Counted from the stretch's first letter, positions 1-8,342 are shown. The stretch is DNA of 23,671 nt from JAUVXY01 sp964392345 (GCA_964392345.1 CAYMPQ010000020.1:1-23671); one strand, 5' to 3'. Numbers and translations: made by a program. The notes: generated from the sequence alone by a model not told the origin.

Positions 1-48
1 ATGTCTATTTTGGGGGATTATAGAATTGTGATCCAGAAGCAAATTCCT

Positions 49-80
49 ATAAGTTAAGTTATAAGTTATAAGTATAAGTT
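49..80. repeat. Short imperfect tandem repeat, unit ATAAGTT
   Basis: Copies ATAAGTT, AAGTT, ATAAGTT, ATAAGT and ATAAGTT follow one another directly. The tract stands where the missing 5' part of the transposase gene should be, so it may mark the deletion or rearrangement junction. No function is inferred. Confidence 0.6.
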
Positions 81-86
81 ACAAGC

Positions 87-1034
87 ATGAGAAAGATTGA
101 CCGTGTTAAAAAAAGATTCGTTACAGAGGGCTTAGACGTAGCTCTAAATGGCAAAAAGAGTGTCAGGGTTTATGAAAAAAAGGCAGATGGAGATTTTGAG
201 GCACATCTTGTTGCACTTAGCTGTAGTGATCCGCCTGAAGGCTTTGCCAGATGGTCCCTCAGGCTATTGGCTGATAAGGTTGTCGAGCTTAATTATATTG
301 ATAGCATATCTTACGAAACTATCCGCCGCGTTCTAAAAAAAACGAACTTAAGCTCTGGCGGCGTAAACAGTGGGTGATCCCACCAGAACAAAACGCCAAT
401 TTTGTAGCAAATATGGAAATGGTATTGGATGTTTACAAACGTCCGTTCAGTCCACAGTTTCCGGTAATATGTATGGACGAATCCCCAAAACAGTTAATAT
501 CAGAGACTAAAGTTCCTATTTTAGCATCACCGGGTAGACCAGCCAGGCATGATTACGATACAAGCGTTGCGGTGTGTGCGATATTTTCCTTGCCTGTGAG
601 CCTCTGGCGGGAACCGCATGGTAAAGATTACAGAAAGAAGAACAAGGAGTGACTGGGCCTATTTTATAGAAGATATTGCAAGAAATTATGAAAGTGCCAA
701 GAAAATAATATTGGTGTTGGATAATCTTAATACACATACTCCGGGATCTCTCTATGAGACCTTTAAGCCAGAAAAGGCAAAAGAGTTATGGGATAGGTTT
801 GAATTTGTTTATACTCCCAAGCATGGTAGCTGGTTAAATATGGCAGAGATTGAATTAAATGTGCTTAACGGTCAGTGCCTCAGTAGACGAATTGATAATA
901 TTGGGGCCATTAAAAGAGAGTCCTTGTCCTGGCAGAAGCATAGAAATAACAAAGGTGCTAAGGTGAATTGGCAGTTTACAACCGATGATGCCAGGATTAA
1001 GCTGAAAAGGCTTTATCCGACAAATGGTGATTGA
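87..1034 (+). pseudogene. IS630-family transposase, 5'-truncated and frameshifted
   Basis: The pieces are recognisable as an IS630/Tc1-mariner-type DDE transposase: CMDESPKQLI (first Asp), LVLDNLNTHTPGSL (second Asp) and TPKHGSWLNMAEIE (final acidic residue). They lie in three reading frames. A frame change occurs in the A8 run at 335-342; reading -1 there restores KKNELKLWRRKQWVIPPEQN. Two apparent single-base losses near 558 (DYEYKRCG lost) and 613 (AGNRMVK lost) put the rest out of frame. The N-terminal helix-turn-helix part, about 45 residues, is absent and an in-frame stop lies just upstream at 75-77. The first shift could have been programmed, but the other two cannot be, so this is a dead element. 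Terminal inverted repeats were not identified. Confidence 0.85.
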
Positions 1035-1061
1035 CATGACACTAGCTGTCTGGGGGTTTAG

Positions 1062-1328
1062 TTTCATGCAGAAAAGGAGAAATATGCTGAAGACATAGCA
1101 GTTTCTGATTTAGATGCAGCTATTTCTGGTGGAGAGATATTGGAAGACTATACTAATGATCCAAAAGGACCAAGCTGTCTTATTCTTGGATATTCACAGA
1201 ATCGTCCAATTCATATTGTCTGTGGGTACACACCTACAAAGTGGATTAGAATAATAACAGCATATATCCCAAAATTACCAAAATGGACTAATGAGAAAGC
1301 AAGAGCTGGAGCAGGTAAGCGTCTGTGA
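1062..1328 (+). pseudogene. DUF4258 domain protein, N-terminally truncated remnant
   Basis: Reading on from an in-frame stop at 1059, the frame gives an HAEKEKYAEDIAV segment, then ISGGEILEDYTNDPKGPSCL and ILGYSQNRPIHIVCGYTPT. This matches the DUF4258 fold: an HA(R/E) start, a GEIIEDY turn, PSCLILGY and HIVCGY strands. DUF4258 proteins are small (about 80-100 residues) RelE/BrnT-like domains, often next to zinc-finger or antitoxin genes. The normal start and first strand are missing, probably replaced by the transposase remnant that ends 28 bases upstream. No start codon with a ribosome-binding site serves this frame; the only internal start is TTG at 1140. I therefore call it a remnant, although the rest of the frame is intact. 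Confidence 0.6.
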
Positions 1329-1719
1329 GTCTGTTATCGCCGCATGCAGTAAAAGAAAAAATTATCCCGTTGCTTGTTTCATCTACGGAATCATCCGAAC
1401 CAAGAGTATTTTTGCTGCTGACTTTGTCTATTTCGGGAGTACCGGTTGCATTAATGCTTTCTGCCTGTCTTCACAACATTATCAAAGCTGTTATTGCAGA
1501 TTGGTAAAAATAAAGTCACAAATACAACAGCAGCACAGATAAAAAGAATTAAAACAGATATTTTAAATTTTTTAATAAAGCATGATTTCATAGTAAGAAT
1601 ATACAATAGCAAAATAAAAAAAATATAAAAATATTGAAATCCTGTAAACAAAAAAATTCCCGGATTTTTTTAATTCGTCAATCGAGCGGTAGAAAAAGTA
1701 ACGTACTTTTTAAATTAAA
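1329..1719. other. Unassigned intergenic stretch
   Basis: About 390 AT-rich bases between the DUF4258 remnant and the regulator. Short open frames exist on both strands, some hydrophobic, but none has a ribosome-binding site or a family signature I recognise. The only structures seen are A/T-rich hairpins near 1651-1711. Confidence 0.5.
1693..1711 (-). terminator. Possible weak terminator of the SorC-type regulator gene
   Basis: On the minus strand an 8-bp perfect stem AAAAAGTA/TACTTTTT with a 3-base loop starts 9 bases past the regulator's stop codon, and its 3' arm is itself the T run. The stem is nearly all A-T, so it would be weak. Confidence 0.35.
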
Positions 1720-2646
1720 TTATATCAGAAGGTTTGCGGTTTTTTCATCGGTAATAAGTATGCTTATAAGTTTTCCGTTAAGAGCCCCCTTTATAACCTC
1801 AACCTTGTTTTCTCCGAATGCTATTCCTATTACATTTTTTATTTGTTTTATCCGTTCATATGAGACGGTAAGAGTCCTGTCATTAATTTTATTTGCAACA
1901 TACTGACCCTTATTGTTGATCCAGTTAAGGTTCAAGTCGCCGACTGCACCAAGTTTATTAAGGTAATTCATATCCGTACCGGTGAATTCCTTTATTCTGA
2001 GCAGGGTATTATCTCCAGTTGTAGAGCTCATTCCAAGAATCGCCCAATTAATTTTTTTTGAAAGCTCCACTATTTCCTTAACGTTTCTGTCTTCTTCTAC
2101 GGCTTTTTTTATTTTCTTATTGTTAAAAAATGCTGGAAAATGTATAGGATGGCTTATGCCTCCAAGTTTTTCCGCCAGCGTTCTGGAAACAAGGTTTGCC
2201 TGGATTCCGGTATCTATTTTTCCGAGCCCTCCCATCATAGGTATTATTTTTATACCGGGTTTTTTCTGTACTTTAAGACATCCGACAACTTCCTTTAAGG
2301 TATATCCCCAGTTTACTCCTACATAATCTGAAGGCTTTAAAACCCTGTCTAGCAATTCCCCAAGCTCAAGCGCCATATTTTTTAATACTTCATCTGCTGA
2401 TTCCGAAGATGGCACGATTATGCATTCATTCATCTTGTACTTGTCCTCGATTAAAAACTCAAGTTCATTAAAATTTCCTTCGGGATAATTCAGTTTTATC
2501 TCTACAATTTTTTCACTCCTTGCCTTTTCAAGACATCTTGAAATGTTCGAACGTGAATAATTAAGATTGTCGGCAATTTCCTGCTGAGTAAGGTTTTCTA
2601 CATAGTAAAGACTTGATATTTTAAAAAGAAGTTTGTTTTTAATCAT
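1720..2646 (-). CDS. SorC/DeoR-family sugar-binding transcriptional regulator
   Basis: This 308-residue protein has the SorC layout. An N-terminal helix-turn-helix of about 55 residues (YYVENLTQQEIADNLNYSRS, then NISRCLEKAR) is followed by a large NagB-like effector domain beginning around ECIIVPSS. Further landmarks are GVNWGYTLKEVV and IIPMMGGLG near residues 115-145, and the C-terminal VGDLNLNWIN and IGIAFGENKVEVIKGAL segments typical of the family. SorC regulators bind a phosphorylated sugar or related metabolite and control the adjacent catabolic operon. The start is supported by AGGAAG 7 bases upstream. It is divergent from the formyltransferase-E1-aldolase cluster, so it most likely controls that cluster through the inverted repeat at 2991-3013. 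The inducer is unknown. Confidence 0.88.
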   Translation of the reverse strand: MIKNKLLFKISSLYYVENLTQQEIADNLNYSRSNISRCLEKARSEKIVEIKLNYPEGNFNELEFLIEDKYKMNECIIVPSSESADEVLKNMALELGELLDRVLKPSDYVGVNWGYTLKEVVGCLKVQKKPGIKIIPMMGGLGKIDTGIQANLVSRTLAEKLGGISHPIHFPAFFNNKKIKKAVEEDRNVKEIVELSKKINWAILGMSSTTGDNTLLRIKEFTGTDMNYLNKLGAVGDLNLNWINNKGQYVANKINDRTLTVSYERIKQIKNVIGIAFGENKVEVIKGALNGKLISILITDEKTANLLI

Positions 2647-2950
2647 TTTTTTCTTCCTGTGCTTTCCTGTTGTTTGCGTCTCAAATCTTGTACCTGGAAA
2701 TACTTTTAACTTCCAAGCTTTAAGATATATTTTAACAATAAATCAGCTGTTTTTTATCTTATACAACTATTGATATGTTTTTAAAAAAGCAAGTTGCATA
2801 ATCTGCACCAGTACCATAATATTTTCTTTTAACTTATGCTGCATTCAAAAAATAATTATTAAATTCTTTGTCTGCGCACATTATCCTAAATATCATCAAA
2901 TTCCTGGCCCCTTGTCTTGAAGCTCATTTCTCTACCTACCTGCGATTCAA
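2647..2950. other. Upstream intergenic region without a recognised gene
   Basis: About 300 bases between the regulator start and the cluster promoter. No coding frame with a ribosome-binding site is seen. It presumably holds the regulator's own promoter, but no confident -35/-10 pair could be picked. Confidence 0.45.
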
Positions 2951-2951
2951 T

Positions 2952-2980
2952 TTGACAAAATCTGAGCAATATTATACTAT
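2952..2980 (+). promoter_or_regulatory. Sigma-70-type promoter for the formyltransferase-E1-aldolase cluster
   Basis: A perfect TTGACA (2952-2957) is followed after 17 bases by TACTAT (2975-2980); the overlapping TATACT at 2973 would give a 15-base spacer. It lies about 105 bases upstream of the formyltransferase start and directly before an inverted repeat, as expected for a repressible or inducible promoter. Confidence 0.6.
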
Positions 2981-2990
2981 ACATAGTGGA

Positions 2991-3013
2991 ATATGTGCAA
3001 GTAATGCACATAT
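2991..3013. promoter_or_regulatory. Perfect inverted repeat, probable operator of the SorC-type regulator
   Basis: ATATGTGCA at 2991-2999 and TGCACATAT at 3005-3013 form a perfect 9-bp inverted repeat with a 5-base spacer (AGTAA). It sits about 10 bases after the -10 element, so it covers the expected transcription start and early transcribed region. A bound regulator there could block or shape initiation. Assignment to the divergent SorC protein is inferred from position and symmetry. Confidence 0.6.
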
Positions 3014-3086
3014 GTGAAATTTTATAATTTCTAGATTTAAAAAGATTTTTTATTAAAAAAATGTTTTTAAAGAAAAAGGGAAGTAA

Positions 3087-4013
3087 ATGCTGAAGACAAG
3101 AATAGCATTTTTTGGTTCTGCGGGATGGAAATTAACCAATATTCATCTTAAAAGATTTATTGAAAGGGAAGCAAACATTGTTGTCTTTGTTCAGTCTTCT
3201 GCAGATAAGGTAAAATCTACGGTTCAGAAAACTAATACAAGAGAAAGCATGGAACATGCGGCAAAAAGGCTGGGGATTCCGCTGCTGTCACGCGAAAATA
3301 TCAAAACCAAAGAGTTTCAGGAAGAGTTTTTAAGATATAAACCCGACGCTGCTATAGTTTGCGGCTACCAGTTATATATTCCACGCAGTATTAGGGATAT
3401 TGTTCCCATTGGAATAATCAACTTTCACAGTTCTCTTCTGCCAAGACATGCAGGCATGCATCCCGGATTCTGGACCATATGGTATGGGGATAAGATTTCC
3501 GGAATGACCGTGCATTTTATGGATGATGGCATAGACACGGGAGATATTTTGTATGTAAGTAAAGTGCAGGTAAAAAACGAGGACAGCATTGAGTCCCTCT
3601 ATGAAAGAATTTGGGAATCAAGTACTCCCCTTGTCGACAGACTGCTTTATGATCTTGATAAAGAGACTCTCCCCAGGACTTCTCAGGATTATTCAAAATA
3701 TATTTACAACTATGAAATTACAGATAAGGACTTTGAACTTGATTTCAGACAGCCTGCTGAAATCCTTGCAGGAAGAGTATCGATGCTTCCCGGCAGATTT
3801 TATGTAGTTTTGAATAATGAAAAATATTTTTTAGATGATTGCCGTGCTGTGGATGAATCCGTTAATACAAGAAAATTTAAAATAAATAAGCCCTATTTTA
3901 TTGACAGAAAAGTAGTCTATGTAACGCCAAGGCAGTATCTTGAAATAAAAAAGGTTCACAAAGACGGGGCTGATTTCAAGCCCGTAGATCTTTTAAGAAT
4001 TATTGAAAGCTAA
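3087..4013 (+). CDS. Formyltransferase family protein (Fmt-like)
   Basis: The 308-residue protein has the N-terminal formyltransferase fold that uses 10-formyltetrahydrofolate. The Asn-His-Asp catalytic set is visible in INFHSSLLPRH (Asn and His) and MDDGIDTGDIL (Asp), about 35 residues apart as usual. The N-terminus IAFFGSAGWKLTNIHLKRF fits the Rossmann start. The C-terminal segment around EILAGRVSMLPGRFYVVLNN resembles the C-terminal domain of methionyl-tRNA formyltransferase. Genuine fmt is usually next to def or priA; here it heads a catabolic cluster under a SorC regulator. A role on a small metabolite (formylation, or the reverse deformylation) is therefore more likely than initiator tRNA modification, but this is inference. 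The start follows GGGAAG. Confidence 0.8.
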   Translation: MLKTRIAFFGSAGWKLTNIHLKRFIEREANIVVFVQSSADKVKSTVQKTNTRESMEHAAKRLGIPLLSRENIKTKEFQEEFLRYKPDAAIVCGYQLYIPRSIRDIVPIGIINFHSSLLPRHAGMHPGFWTIWYGDKISGMTVHFMDDGIDTGDILYVSKVQVKNEDSIESLYERIWESSTPLVDRLLYDLDKETLPRTSQDYSKYIYNYEITDKDFELDFRQPAEILAGRVSMLPGRFYVVLNNEKYFLDDCRAVDESVNTRKFKINKPYFIDRKVVYVTPRQYLEIKKVHKDGADFKPVDLLRIIES

Positions 4014-4133
4014 AAAATAATAAAAATCTTAATTAAAGTTTTTAAAAGAAGATGAAGACAAAATTTAAATTAAATATTAAGAGTATTTACTTTAAAGTAT
4101 TCAAATTTTAATTCTGAAACAATAGGAGAACAA

Positions 4134-5456
4134 ATGATTGTGAAAATTAAAATGCCCCAGCTTGGACAAACGTCTGATGAAGTGAAGCTTATAAGGTGGC
4201 TGGTTGAAGTTGGTCAGGAAATAAGGCAGGGCCAGCACATCTGCGAGGTTGAGACCGATAAAGTTACAATGGAACTGGAAAGTTCGAAAGTGGGGAAAGT
4301 ACTAAAGCTTATGTTTGAACCGGATTCTGAAATAAGAACCGGTGAAGTTATTGTAATTATTGATAGCAAATCTACAGCATCTTCTAAAAAAGCTTCTGCC
4401 AAAAAACCGGAACCGGCTGAAGAAAAAATTACAAAAGAAGTTAAAAGTTTGTCGTCCGGGCAAAAGAAAAAGATTCTGGTAGAAACCGGTTTTAAAAAAG
4501 CAATTGAAATGTATCGCAGTATGCTCAAAATAAGGGAGTTTGAAGAGGCGATAAAAATCTTGTTTCTTGAGGGGAAGATGCCGGGCACAATCCACCAGTA
4601 TACGGGCATGGAAGCTTGCGCAGTGGGGGTTTGCTCCGCCCTTGAAAAAAATGACGTAATTGCATCAACCCATAGGCCACACGGACATGCAATAGCAAGA
4701 GGACTGTCTCTAAATGAAATCATGGCAGAACTTTATGGTAAGACCACGGGTTGCTGCAGGGGCAAGGGCGGGTCAATGCATGTTGGAGATCTGGAGAAAG
4801 GAATGCTGCCCGCAATAGCAATAGTCGGCGGTAATCTGCCTATTGTAGGAGGAATGGCACTTGCTTTTAAGATGAGAGGGGAGCCAAGAATTGCCGTAAG
4901 CTTTTTTGGGGACGGGGCTTCAAATGAGGGTGCGTTTCATGAGGCTCTGAATATGGCAGCAATATATAATATTCCTGCAATATTTGTTTGTGAAAACAAT
5001 CTATACGGAGCTTCAACATCGATAAAGCAGACTTTAAAGCTTGAAAATATAGCACAGCGAGTTTGTGCATATGGTATGAGAGGGGATATTGCAGACGGGA
5101 TGAATGTCCTTGATGTTTACAGCAAAGCAAAAATAGCGGCAGATTTTGCAAGGCAGGGTAATGGTCCAACTCTGTTTGAACTTAAAACTTTTCGGCTCTG
5201 CGGCCATTCGCGAAGGGATCCGTGCAACTATATGACAAAAGAGGAAAAGCTGTACTGGCAGGCAAAAGACCCAATTCTTGCTTTTGAAAAACTTCTGCTG
5301 TCGGAAGGAATACTTGACGAAAAATCTCTTAAAGATATTAAGGATCAGGTCAAAAAAGAAATAACCGGGGCAGTTGAGTTTGGACAGACAAGTCCCGAAC
5401 CGGACCCCCTAGATACTTACAGCAACCTTTATGTAAATATGGAGGTACCCCAATGA
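4134..5456 (+). CDS. Lipoyl-domain/E1-alpha fusion, 2-oxoacid (acetoin-type) dehydrogenase
   Basis: This 440-residue protein joins two parts. Residues 1-80 are a biotinyl/lipoyl domain with the modified lysine in EVETDKVTMELES (Lys43). Residues about 80-115 are a Lys/Pro/Glu/Ser-rich flexible linker. Residues about 118-440 are the thiamine-diphosphate E1 alpha subunit: GTIHQYTGMEACAVG, ASTHRPHGHAIARG, and the ThDP motif beginning GDGASNEGAFHEA at 259 and ending in CENN. E1 alpha alone is about 320-330 residues, so the lipoyl domain is an addition; it normally sits on E2. The enzyme should decarboxylate a 2-oxoacid or acetoin-like compound and could reductively acylate its own lipoyl arm. The stop overlaps the E1-beta start (ATGA), implying coupled translation. 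AGGAGA lies 6 bases before the start. Confidence 0.9.
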   Translation: MIVKIKMPQLGQTSDEVKLIRWLVEVGQEIRQGQHICEVETDKVTMELESSKVGKVLKLMFEPDSEIRTGEVIVIIDSKSTASSKKASAKKPEPAEEKITKEVKSLSSGQKKKILVETGFKKAIEMYRSMLKIREFEEAIKILFLEGKMPGTIHQYTGMEACAVGVCSALEKNDVIASTHRPHGHAIARGLSLNEIMAELYGKTTGCCRGKGGSMHVGDLEKGMLPAIAIVGGNLPIVGGMALAFKMRGEPRIAVSFFGDGASNEGAFHEALNMAAIYNIPAIFVCENNLYGASTSIKQTLKLENIAQRVCAYGMRGDIADGMNVLDVYSKAKIAADFARQGNGPTLFELKTFRLCGHSRRDPCNYMTKEEKLYWQAKDPILAFEKLLLSEGILDEKSLKDIKDQVKKEITGAVEFGQTSPEPDPLDTYSNLYVNMEVPQ

Positions 5457-6475
5457 AACTGAGTATAGCCGAATCATTAAGAAAAGCAATTGCTGACGAG
5501 ATGGCAAGGGATGGTAAGGTTTTTTGCATAGGAGAAGACATAGGTATCCCTGGCGGATTTGGGGGCGCATTTACTGTAACTCTTGGACTTGAGAAGAATT
5601 TCAGGGAGCGGATGATAGATACACCCATATCCGAGATTGGGATTTTCGGATATGCCTGCGGCGCCGCTATGATGGGTATGCGGCCAATAGCAGATGTTCA
5701 GTACGGGGACTTTCTTTTTTGTGCAATGGATCAGATAATAAATCAGATTGCAAAGTTAAGATATATGTCCGGCGGCAAAATTAAAGTACCTGTTGTTATG
5801 CGTGCACCTGTAGGGGTAACAGGAAGAGGCGCTCAGCATTCTCAGAGCCTTGAACCTTATTTTTTAAGCTGTCCGGGTTTAAAAATTGTAGCGCCTGCAA
5901 CTGCATATGATGCTTGCGGTTTGCTTAAAGCAGCAGTCAGAGATGATGATCCGGTTTTAATTTTTGAACACAAGCTTTTATATGGTTCAAAAGGGCCGCG
6001 GCAGGAGTCAGGTACCATTTATGCATCAGGCGAAGTTCCCGATGACGATTATATAGTTCCGATAGGCGAAGGCATTATAAGAAGAGAAGGAAAGGACGTC
6101 ACAATTGTAGCAAGCCTTCTAATGATGCATTTTTCGGTAATGGCAGCATCTATTCTTGAAAAAGAAGGCATAAGCTGTGAAGTAATTGACCCTAGAACCA
6201 TATGGCCTCTTGATATAAACCTTATAGTAAATTCGGTTAAAAAAACAGGACGGATTGCAATAGTTGAGGAGTCTCCCAAACAAGGAGGTATCGGCGCAGA
6301 AATTGCTGCACAGGTTTGTGAGAGAGTTATGGATTATCTGATTGCTCCGGTTACAAGAATTGCCGCCCCCAATACGCCTGCACCGTTTTCGCCGGTACTG
6401 GAAAAGTTTTATGTACCGCAGCCTGAAAGAATCGCTAATACAATAAAAATTTTAATCAGGGATTTTCCAACCTAG
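5453..6475 (+). CDS. 2-oxoacid/acetoin dehydrogenase E1 component, beta subunit
   Basis: The 340-residue protein aligns end to end with E1 beta (transketolase central and C-terminal domains). Landmarks are FCIGEDIGIPGGFGGAF near residue 25, TPISEIGIFGYACGAAMMGM near 60, QIINQIAKLRYMSGG, RAPVGVTGRGAQHSQSLE, and the C-terminal DPRTIWPLDIN and IVEESPKQGGIGAEIAAQV. The conserved acidic residue of SEIG, which helps activate thiamine diphosphate in this family, is present. It pairs with the upstream alpha fusion to form an alpha2beta2 enzyme. Its ATG overlaps the alpha stop and has GGAGG 7 bases upstream. Neither an E2 acyltransferase nor an E3 dihydrolipoamide dehydrogenase gene follows. Confidence 0.92.
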   Translation: MKLSIAESLRKAIADEMARDGKVFCIGEDIGIPGGFGGAFTVTLGLEKNFRERMIDTPISEIGIFGYACGAAMMGMRPIADVQYGDFLFCAMDQIINQIAKLRYMSGGKIKVPVVMRAPVGVTGRGAQHSQSLEPYFLSCPGLKIVAPATAYDACGLLKAAVRDDDPVLIFEHKLLYGSKGPRQESGTIYASGEVPDDDYIVPIGEGIIRREGKDVTIVASLLMMHFSVMAASILEKEGISCEVIDPRTIWPLDINLIVNSVKKTGRIAIVEESPKQGGIGAEIAAQVCERVMDYLIAPVTRIAAPNTPAPFSPVLEKFYVPQPERIANTIKILIRDFPT

Positions 6476-6487
6476 AAAGGATATACA

Positions 6488-7390
6488 ATGCCTCTTGTAA
6501 ATTTTCATGAGCTAATGGGTGATGCAGAAAAAAACAGCTATGCTGTTGGTTACTTTGAATCCTGGGATCTTAATTCTTTTCTGGCAGTGTGTGATGCAGC
6601 GGAAAGAATGAAATCACCGGTAATAATTGGTTTCAGCGGAATAGATTTCCCTAATTACAAACACTATTTAAAGGATATTTTTGAAATATATTCTAATCTT
6701 ATAAATGATCTTGCTTCCAAGATGACAGTACCAGTATGTACTATTTTTAACGAATCTGCTTCAAAGGATCTGGTGTTAAAAGCAATAGCACAAAAATTCG
6801 GCATTGTAATGTTTTTAAATTCAAAGCTTGATTTTACTGAACAAAAATCTATCACAAAAGAACTGACAAAAGAGGCACACAACAACGGAGTGGCAAGTGA
6901 GGGCGGTATTGAGATGCAAGAGGGTTTAGGTAAAAGCATTACTGATGCTAGCGGTGATGAGTTATTGACAGACATAGGATCTGCAAAATCATTTGTTAAA
7001 GAAACGGAAGTAGATGCCCTGGCGGTTAGTGTTGGTCAGATATCCCTGATAAGTGAAAATAAAGTCAGCTTAAACTTTAGTCACCTTAAAAAGCTTAAAA
7101 AAGAAATAAATATTCCTCTTGTTCTTCATTGTGGCAGTTCTATTTATAATGAAGATATAAAAAAGGCAGTTGAAATCGGAATAAGAAAAATAAATGTTGG
7201 AAAGGCGCTCAAAAATGCCTGCTTCAAATCATTAAAAAAGTCCTGTTTTGAAATAAATGATAATTACAATCAATATGAAATAATTGGCTCCGGATTGAAT
7301 AATGATATATTAGTTAAGGCTGGAAAATCCATGCAGGACGCAGTGGAAAAGTTCATGGTTTTATTTGGAAGTGCAGGTAAAGCCTGGTAG
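6488..7390 (+). CDS. Class II aldolase-fold protein with depleted metal site
   Basis: The 300-residue protein follows the fructose-bisphosphate/tagatose-bisphosphate class II aldolase family along its length: PLVNFHELMGDAEKNSYAVG at the N-terminus, TDIGSAKSFVKETEVDALAV near 161-180, PLVLHCGSS near 210 and KINVGKALKNA near 234. The signature residues are mostly gone. The usual LHLDHG (catalytic Asp and a zinc His) reads VPVCTIFNES at 81-90, the GTxHG His is replaced (GQISL at 183-187), and the VEAELG region reads VASEGG. Only His214 of the three zinc ligands remains. It is probably not a standard aldolase; a different reaction or a binding role is possible. It starts 12 bases after E1 beta with AAAGG upstream, so it is in the same operon. 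Confidence 0.78.
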   Translation: MPLVNFHELMGDAEKNSYAVGYFESWDLNSFLAVCDAAERMKSPVIIGFSGIDFPNYKHYLKDIFEIYSNLINDLASKMTVPVCTIFNESASKDLVLKAIAQKFGIVMFLNSKLDFTEQKSITKELTKEAHNNGVASEGGIEMQEGLGKSITDASGDELLTDIGSAKSFVKETEVDALAVSVGQISLISENKVSLNFSHLKKLKKEINIPLVLHCGSSIYNEDIKKAVEIGIRKINVGKALKNACFKSLKKSCFEINDNYNQYEIIGSGLNNDILVKAGKSMQDAVEKFMVLFGSAGKAW

Positions 7391-7490
7391 TGGTAAAAAG
7401 TAATGACTTTTAAATGCTCAAACTCAGCAAATAAAAAGCTTTAAAATGTCTTTTTTAAATAAAAGTTAAATAAAAGCCGGGAGGTGGCAG

Positions 7491-8342
7491 ATGATAGTTA
7501 AAAGATGGACAAAGGAAGCTATTCTTGAAAAATTATGGAAAAAAATTGATCAAAAGGAACCGCTTGCATTCGCAAGCTGCGGCACCGGGCTTGTCGCAAA
7601 ACTACTTGAAAGGGCCGGTTTTGACTGTGTAAACACATTTTCAGGGGGAAGGTTGAGAAGCAACGGATGGGGGTCAATGTCAATGCTCTGGCCGATTTTA
7701 GACTCAAACGGCCAGATGCTTGAAACAACAGGCAAGGATATCATTAATGCAATAAAAGGAGATGCATTCGTGTGTGCCATGATTAACGCAAATGATTTTT
7801 TGCGGGACATGTATGTGATCCTGGAACAGCTCAAAATGATGGGGGTATTGTGTGTTTGCAATATACCGTCAATCGGAGATTATGATAAGGACAGTCATAT
7901 TTATCAGGTTTTAGTCCAGAGTGGCATTACACTTGAGAATGAAATAGCGATGCTGAAACTTGCAAAAGAAATGGGGTTTGTAACAGCAACAATGCCATAT
8001 AATATTGAAGACAGTATTCAAACAGTAAAAGAAGCCCAGCCCCATATTTTTTGTTTCCACGCAGGGACTACAAAAGGAGGACTTATAGGATTTGACACAC
8101 CGTATACCATAGAAGATACGGCAAAGAGAACCCGGGAAGCGTTTGATGCAGTTTTAAAAATCAAACCTGACTTAATACTACTGACTCATGGTGCTTCTCT
8201 GGTTACTCCTGAAGACGGGCAGTTTATCCTTGATAATACGAAAACTCACGGTTTATGGACAGGCTCTGCCACAGAAAGAATTCCAATCGAGAGAGCAGTA
8301 TTAGAAACTGCAGGAAGATTTGTCAACCTTAAAATGAAATAA
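7491..8342 (+). CDS. Phosphoenolpyruvate hydrolase-like TIM-barrel protein
   Basis: The 283-residue protein matches the PEP-hydrolase-like TIM-barrel family (PF09370), which also forms the C-terminal half of the plant antiviral protein Tm-1. Visible segments are PLAFASCGTGLVAKLLERAG, NTFSGGRLRSNGWGSMSMLW, VCNIPSIGDYD, FCFHAGTTKGGLIG, LILLTHGASLVTPEDGQFIL and GLWTGSATERIPIERAV. The repeated small-residue and His/Asp turns at strand ends fit a TIM barrel with a phosphate site. Enzyme activity in the family is poorly established, so the name is a family label. GGGAGGTGG lies just before the ATG. The gene directly downstream encodes the other half of a Tm-1-type protein. Confidence 0.82.
   Translation: MIVKRWTKEAILEKLWKKIDQKEPLAFASCGTGLVAKLLERAGFDCVNTFSGGRLRSNGWGSMSMLWPILDSNGQMLETTGKDIINAIKGDAFVCAMINANDFLRDMYVILEQLKMMGVLCVCNIPSIGDYDKDSHIYQVLVQSGITLENEIAMLKLAKEMGFVTATMPYNIEDSIQTVKEAQPHIFCFHAGTTKGGLIGFDTPYTIEDTAKRTREAFDAVLKIKPDLILLTHGASLVTPEDGQFILDNTKTHGLWTGSATERIPIERAVLETAGRFVNLKMK

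Noticed and set aside
1291..1651. Short hydrophobic open frames on both strands, one loosely like a transporter segment (SGVPVALMLSA)
   Set aside because: No ribosome-binding site, no family motif beyond one phrase, and mutual overlap on opposite strands; AT-rich DNA gives such frames by chance.
1651..1675. A/T hairpin around TCCCGG as a terminator
   Set aside because: The stem is only A-T pairs beside homopolymer runs; not distinguishable from background in this AT-rich stretch.
4214..4723. Long minus-strand open frame opposite the lipoyl/E1-alpha gene
   Set aside because: It lies wholly within a well-supported gene and its translation shows no domain; it mirrors the codon pattern of the real gene.
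7391..7490. Possible terminator or internal promoter between the aldolase-like and PEP-hydrolase-like genes
   Set aside because: Only a 6-bp A/T hairpin (AAAAGT/ACTTTT) is present and no good -35/-10 pair; one transcript remains the simpler reading.
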